Assembly: GCF_040218225.1 (NCBI RefSeq)
Contig: NZ_JAVJQO010000004.1
Span: forward strand, 310,001 to 374,000
Length of the DNA stretch: 64,000 bases
Source of the DNA: Gracilimonas sp.
Lineage (GTDB): Bacteria > Bacteroidota > Rhodothermia > Balneolales > Balneolaceae
Reading direction: 5' to 3'
In this document: positions 61,993 through 64,000 of the stretch, piece by piece
Layout of the letters: every line of letters begins with the position of its first letter
Position numbering within the stretch: the stretch's first letter is position 1
Translations under genes and position numbers: made by a program
The notes under the pieces: generated by a model
The model's input: the letters and a program-made list of their open reading frames with translations, nothing else
What the model was told of the DNA's origin: nothing
The model's database searches: none

Positions 61993-63426
61993 ATGGAATC
62001 CAATCAAGGCATATCGTGGCTTAATGATACCGAAACTATTCTCCGTTTCATTCAAAGACTGGTTAGTGAGCTGGATGAACTGAAGGATCATCTTTTGGTA
62101 TTGAAAGAAAATGAGGTTCTCTTTTCTCAGGGTGAACCGCTTGAAGACGTATACCTTTTACTTGAAGGGCAGGTGGTATTGACCAGAACACAAGCTGACG
62201 ACAGCGAAATAACGCTAACTACCCTTAACCCCGGAAGCTTTGTAGGGCTTATTGCTTTTACGACCGGAGAGCCCACTCTCACAACTGCCAAAATTACCCA
62301 GCAGGGGTTAGCTCTTAAAATGAAGCCCCAACAATTTGAGCAGTATCTGAGTGACCATCCACGGCTCAAGCATCCACTTCAGCAACTAATGCTGAATAAC
62401 ATGATTCAGCGATATAAAAGTAATATCCGTTTGCAGACAAAAACGCATTTACTAAACAAAGAGCTTGGTAAAGAGCGGGATGATCTTAAAAAAGCCTATA
62501 AGCGATTGGAGGAAACGCATCAGCAGCTTATTCATCAGGAAAAAATGGCAACCCTTGGTGAGTTGGTTGCGGGATTTGCACATGAGGTCAATAATCCCGC
62601 TTCGGCCCTGATGCGATCAGCTGAAAACCTTATCGAAATTTATTCCACCTTCGAAGAATCAGATTCGACCTATAAGTTGTTCAAACTTGGCTTGCAAAGT
62701 GAGCCTCTGGACAGTGCTGAGTTGCGTAAACAAATGCTGAAGATTGAGAAGCAATTTCCCTGGGTTCATGAGCGGGCATCCGTTAGAAAACTGGCACAAA
62801 TGCCGGATAATGCCTTAGAGGTTATCAAAGATCAACGTAAGAAATTAGATATCGAGAGCCTGACCAATCATTTTGAAGCGGGGCGCATGATCCACAACAT
62901 TCGCATTGCCAGCAATCGTATTGCCAACCTCGTCAAAAGCCTGAAAAGCTACAGCCGGCAGGATCAAAACAAAGAGGAGTTTATTGATATCAGAGAGGGA
63001 ATTAAAGACACCGTGTTGGTGCTAAGCAATCGCCTGAAATATGTAAATCTAAACCTCCACTTGAATGACATCCCAAAAACCTGTGTACAGGTGGGCGACC
63101 TGAATCAGGTTTGGACTAATATATTGGTCAATGCCTGTGATGCTCTCAATGATTCCGGTGAAATTACTATTTCAACAAAGCATTCCGATGACCAAATACT
63201 GATTGAAATCACAGACAATGGCCCGGGGATTCCTGAAGATATTATTCACCGAATTTTTGAAGCCAACTTTACCACAAAAAATCAGGGTGCTAAGTTTGGG
63301 CTGGGGTTGGGTCTGCCGATCTCTAATGAGATTATTCGGCGCTCTGGAGGAACCATTGAAGCCAAAAACCTTGATGAAGGCGGGGCCAGCTTTAGAATAA
63401 GTCTTCCCGTTAAGTCCGACTGCTAA
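61993..63426 (+). CDS. Histidine kinase with N-terminal cyclic nucleotide-binding-type domain
   Basis: A 477-residue soluble kinase. Residues 30-130 form a CRP-like cyclic nucleotide-binding fold (ENEVLFSQGEPLEDVYLLLE, PGSFVGLIAFTTGEPTL), though the phosphate-binding cassette lacks the usual RSA ending. A coiled coil (150-185) leads to LGELVAGFAHEVNNPASALM, with the phosphoacceptor His near residue 198, and the ATPase domain (WTNILVNACDALNDSG, ITDNGPGIPED, GLGLGLPISNEII). The upstream receiver is its likely partner. Its stop overlaps that of recQ by 4 bases. Confidence 0.92.
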   Translation: MESNQGISWLNDTETILRFIQRLVSELDELKDHLLVLKENEVLFSQGEPLEDVYLLLEGQVVLTRTQADDSEITLTTLNPGSFVGLIAFTTGEPTLTTAKITQQGLALKMKPQQFEQYLSDHPRLKHPLQQLMLNNMIQRYKSNIRLQTKTHLLNKELGKERDDLKKAYKRLEETHQQLIHQEKMATLGELVAGFAHEVNNPASALMRSAENLIEIYSTFEESDSTYKLFKLGLQSEPLDSAELRKQMLKIEKQFPWVHERASVRKLAQMPDNALEVIKDQRKKLDIESLTNHFEAGRMIHNIRIASNRIANLVKSLKSYSRQDQNKEEFIDIREGIKDTVLVLSNRLKYVNLNLHLNDIPKTCVQVGDLNQVWTNILVNACDALNDSGEITISTKHSDDQILIEITDNGPGIPEDIIHRIFEANFTTKNQGAKFGLGLGLPISNEIIRRSGGTIEAKNLDEGGASFRISLPVKSDC

Positions 63427-64000
63427 TCATTCTCTTCGTTGGCCATGTAGTACAGCTGTATAATCCGGATTTGGTCGTAACCGATTTTCTTATTCATTCG
63501 ATCATAAACTACCTTCAGCATATGAGACCCTTTCTCATCAAAAATCTTGATAATTTCATCCTGCTGGCGTAATGACAGGGAAGTTGCTTCGGTAATTCCA
63601 TCCAGCCTAAGGTCATTACCTTCTTTCAGATAATCCTTAAGATGGTTAAGGATGGTAACTTCTTTCACGCCATGCTCTTCAGCCAGATGACCTATTCGCT
63701 GCCCATCATTAAATGCCTTCCCAATTTGCTGGTGCAACTCTACGCTTTCCAGTTCTTCTGCTTTTTCCTGAAGCGTTTCTTCCTTCGCCTCGATGCCATG
63801 TTCGGCCGTATACTTTTTGATAATGCCAATAAATGCCGAGCCATACTTTTTGAGCTTCACATCACCTACACCATATAAGGGAAGCAGGTGTTCTTTGTCT
63901 TTCGGATAATAGTACGCCATTTCCATCAGCGTCGTGTCCGGAAAGATAGTGTAGGGAGGAATCCCTTTTTCGTCCGCCATTTTCTTCCGCTCTTTGCGGA
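63423..64000 (-). CDS. recQ: ATP-dependent DNA helicase RecQ, C-terminal part (cut by window edge)
   Basis: The last 192 residues of RecQ; the frame is open to the right edge, and the ATG at 63980 is internal because RKERKKM precedes ADEKGIPPYTIFPD, the start of the HRDC domain (with LPLYGVGDVKLKKYG). After the HRDC domain comes the C-terminal helical wing (LHQQIGKAFNDGQRIGHLAEE) seen in long RecQ proteins. The helicase and RQC domains lie outside the window. RecQ unwinds DNA in recombination and repair. Confidence 0.88.
   Translation of the reverse strand, partial: RKERKKMADEKGIPPYTIFPDTTLMEMAYYYPKDKEHLLPLYGVGDVKLKKYGSAFIGIIKKYTAEHGIEAKEETLQEKAEELESVELHQQIGKAFNDGQRIGHLAEEHGVKEVTILNHLKDYLKEGNDLRLDGITEATSLSLRQQDEIIKIFDEKGSHMLKVVYDRMNKKIGYDQIRIIQLYYMANEEND

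Overview
The window is a compact piece of chromosome from a Gram-negative bacterium of the Bacteroidota/Rhodothermota/Balneolota group. I lean to Balneolota (Gracilimonas- or Balneola-like) by inference. Two very large exported proteins end in type IX secretion sorting domains (YPNPFNP...GIYFYRLEAG type). A PorQ-like gene and an LptD-like gene point to an outer membrane. The promoters of both tRNA genes carry the TATCTTTG-type -7 box of this group. Shine-Dalgarno sites are mostly weak and several starts are TTG. I see no phage, insertion sequence, CRISPR array or plasmid functions, and no stretch over 300 bases lacks a gene.

Layout. 0-12 kb: end of an M28 peptidase; a four-PAS histidine kinase with a single-domain response regulator; an MFS transporter; a FrnE-like thiol oxidoreductase; a DUF2911 lipoprotein; DUF2784, crotonase and APS reductase genes; a type IX secreted ELWxxDGT-repeat protein; cutA. 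12-17 kb: tRNA-Leu, tig-clpP-clpX, a histidine kinase and a facing ECF sigma factor. 17.6-23 kb, minus strand: CPBP protease, LysM/RlpA-like protein, TPR protein, aroC, K+ channel, porQ. 23-29 kb, plus strand: mlaE-mlaF-mlaD, a PpiD-like chaperone, ribD-ribE. 29-33 kb, minus strand: lptD-like, a ROK kinase, a DivIC/FtsB-like gene. 33-40 kb: a secreted PLD/SNase/HhH protein, tRNA-Lys, a thioredoxin-like protein, HIT-aroQ, a flippase, a NYN/cold-shock protein, a membrane protein, a small repeat element and a phosphodiesterase. 40.5-47.4 kb: a 1315-residue GLUG/fibronectin type III surface protein divergent from an ECF sigma factor and a Ser/Thr kinase with TPRs. 47.4-52 kb: a metal locus with two HMA-AraC fusion regulators, a Zn/Cd-type P-ATPase, a TauE/SafE-like permease and an ICMT-like methyltransferase. 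52-64 kb: VOC, ATP-cone nuclease, CDGSH protein, small membrane proteins, an aquaporin, a two-component pair, SDR, DUF58, a SLC13 transporter with a response regulator and a cyclic-nucleotide-binding-type histidine kinase, and the end of recQ.

Many genes serve the cell envelope: lipid transport (Mla), LPS export (LptD), type IX secretion (PorQ and two cargos), periplasmic folding (PpiD), division (DivIC) and wall-binding LysM. The most unusual parts are: (1) the metal locus, where an HMA CxxC domain is fused to an AraC-type DNA-binding domain twice, in front of two different transport units; (2) a possible attenuator ahead of the APS reductase gene, with two mutually exclusive hairpins; (3) several enzymes with altered key residues (NPA-T aquaporin, zinc-motif-less ROK kinase, HQD kinase, degenerate NYN and SNase domains, Glu-to-Gln crotonase).
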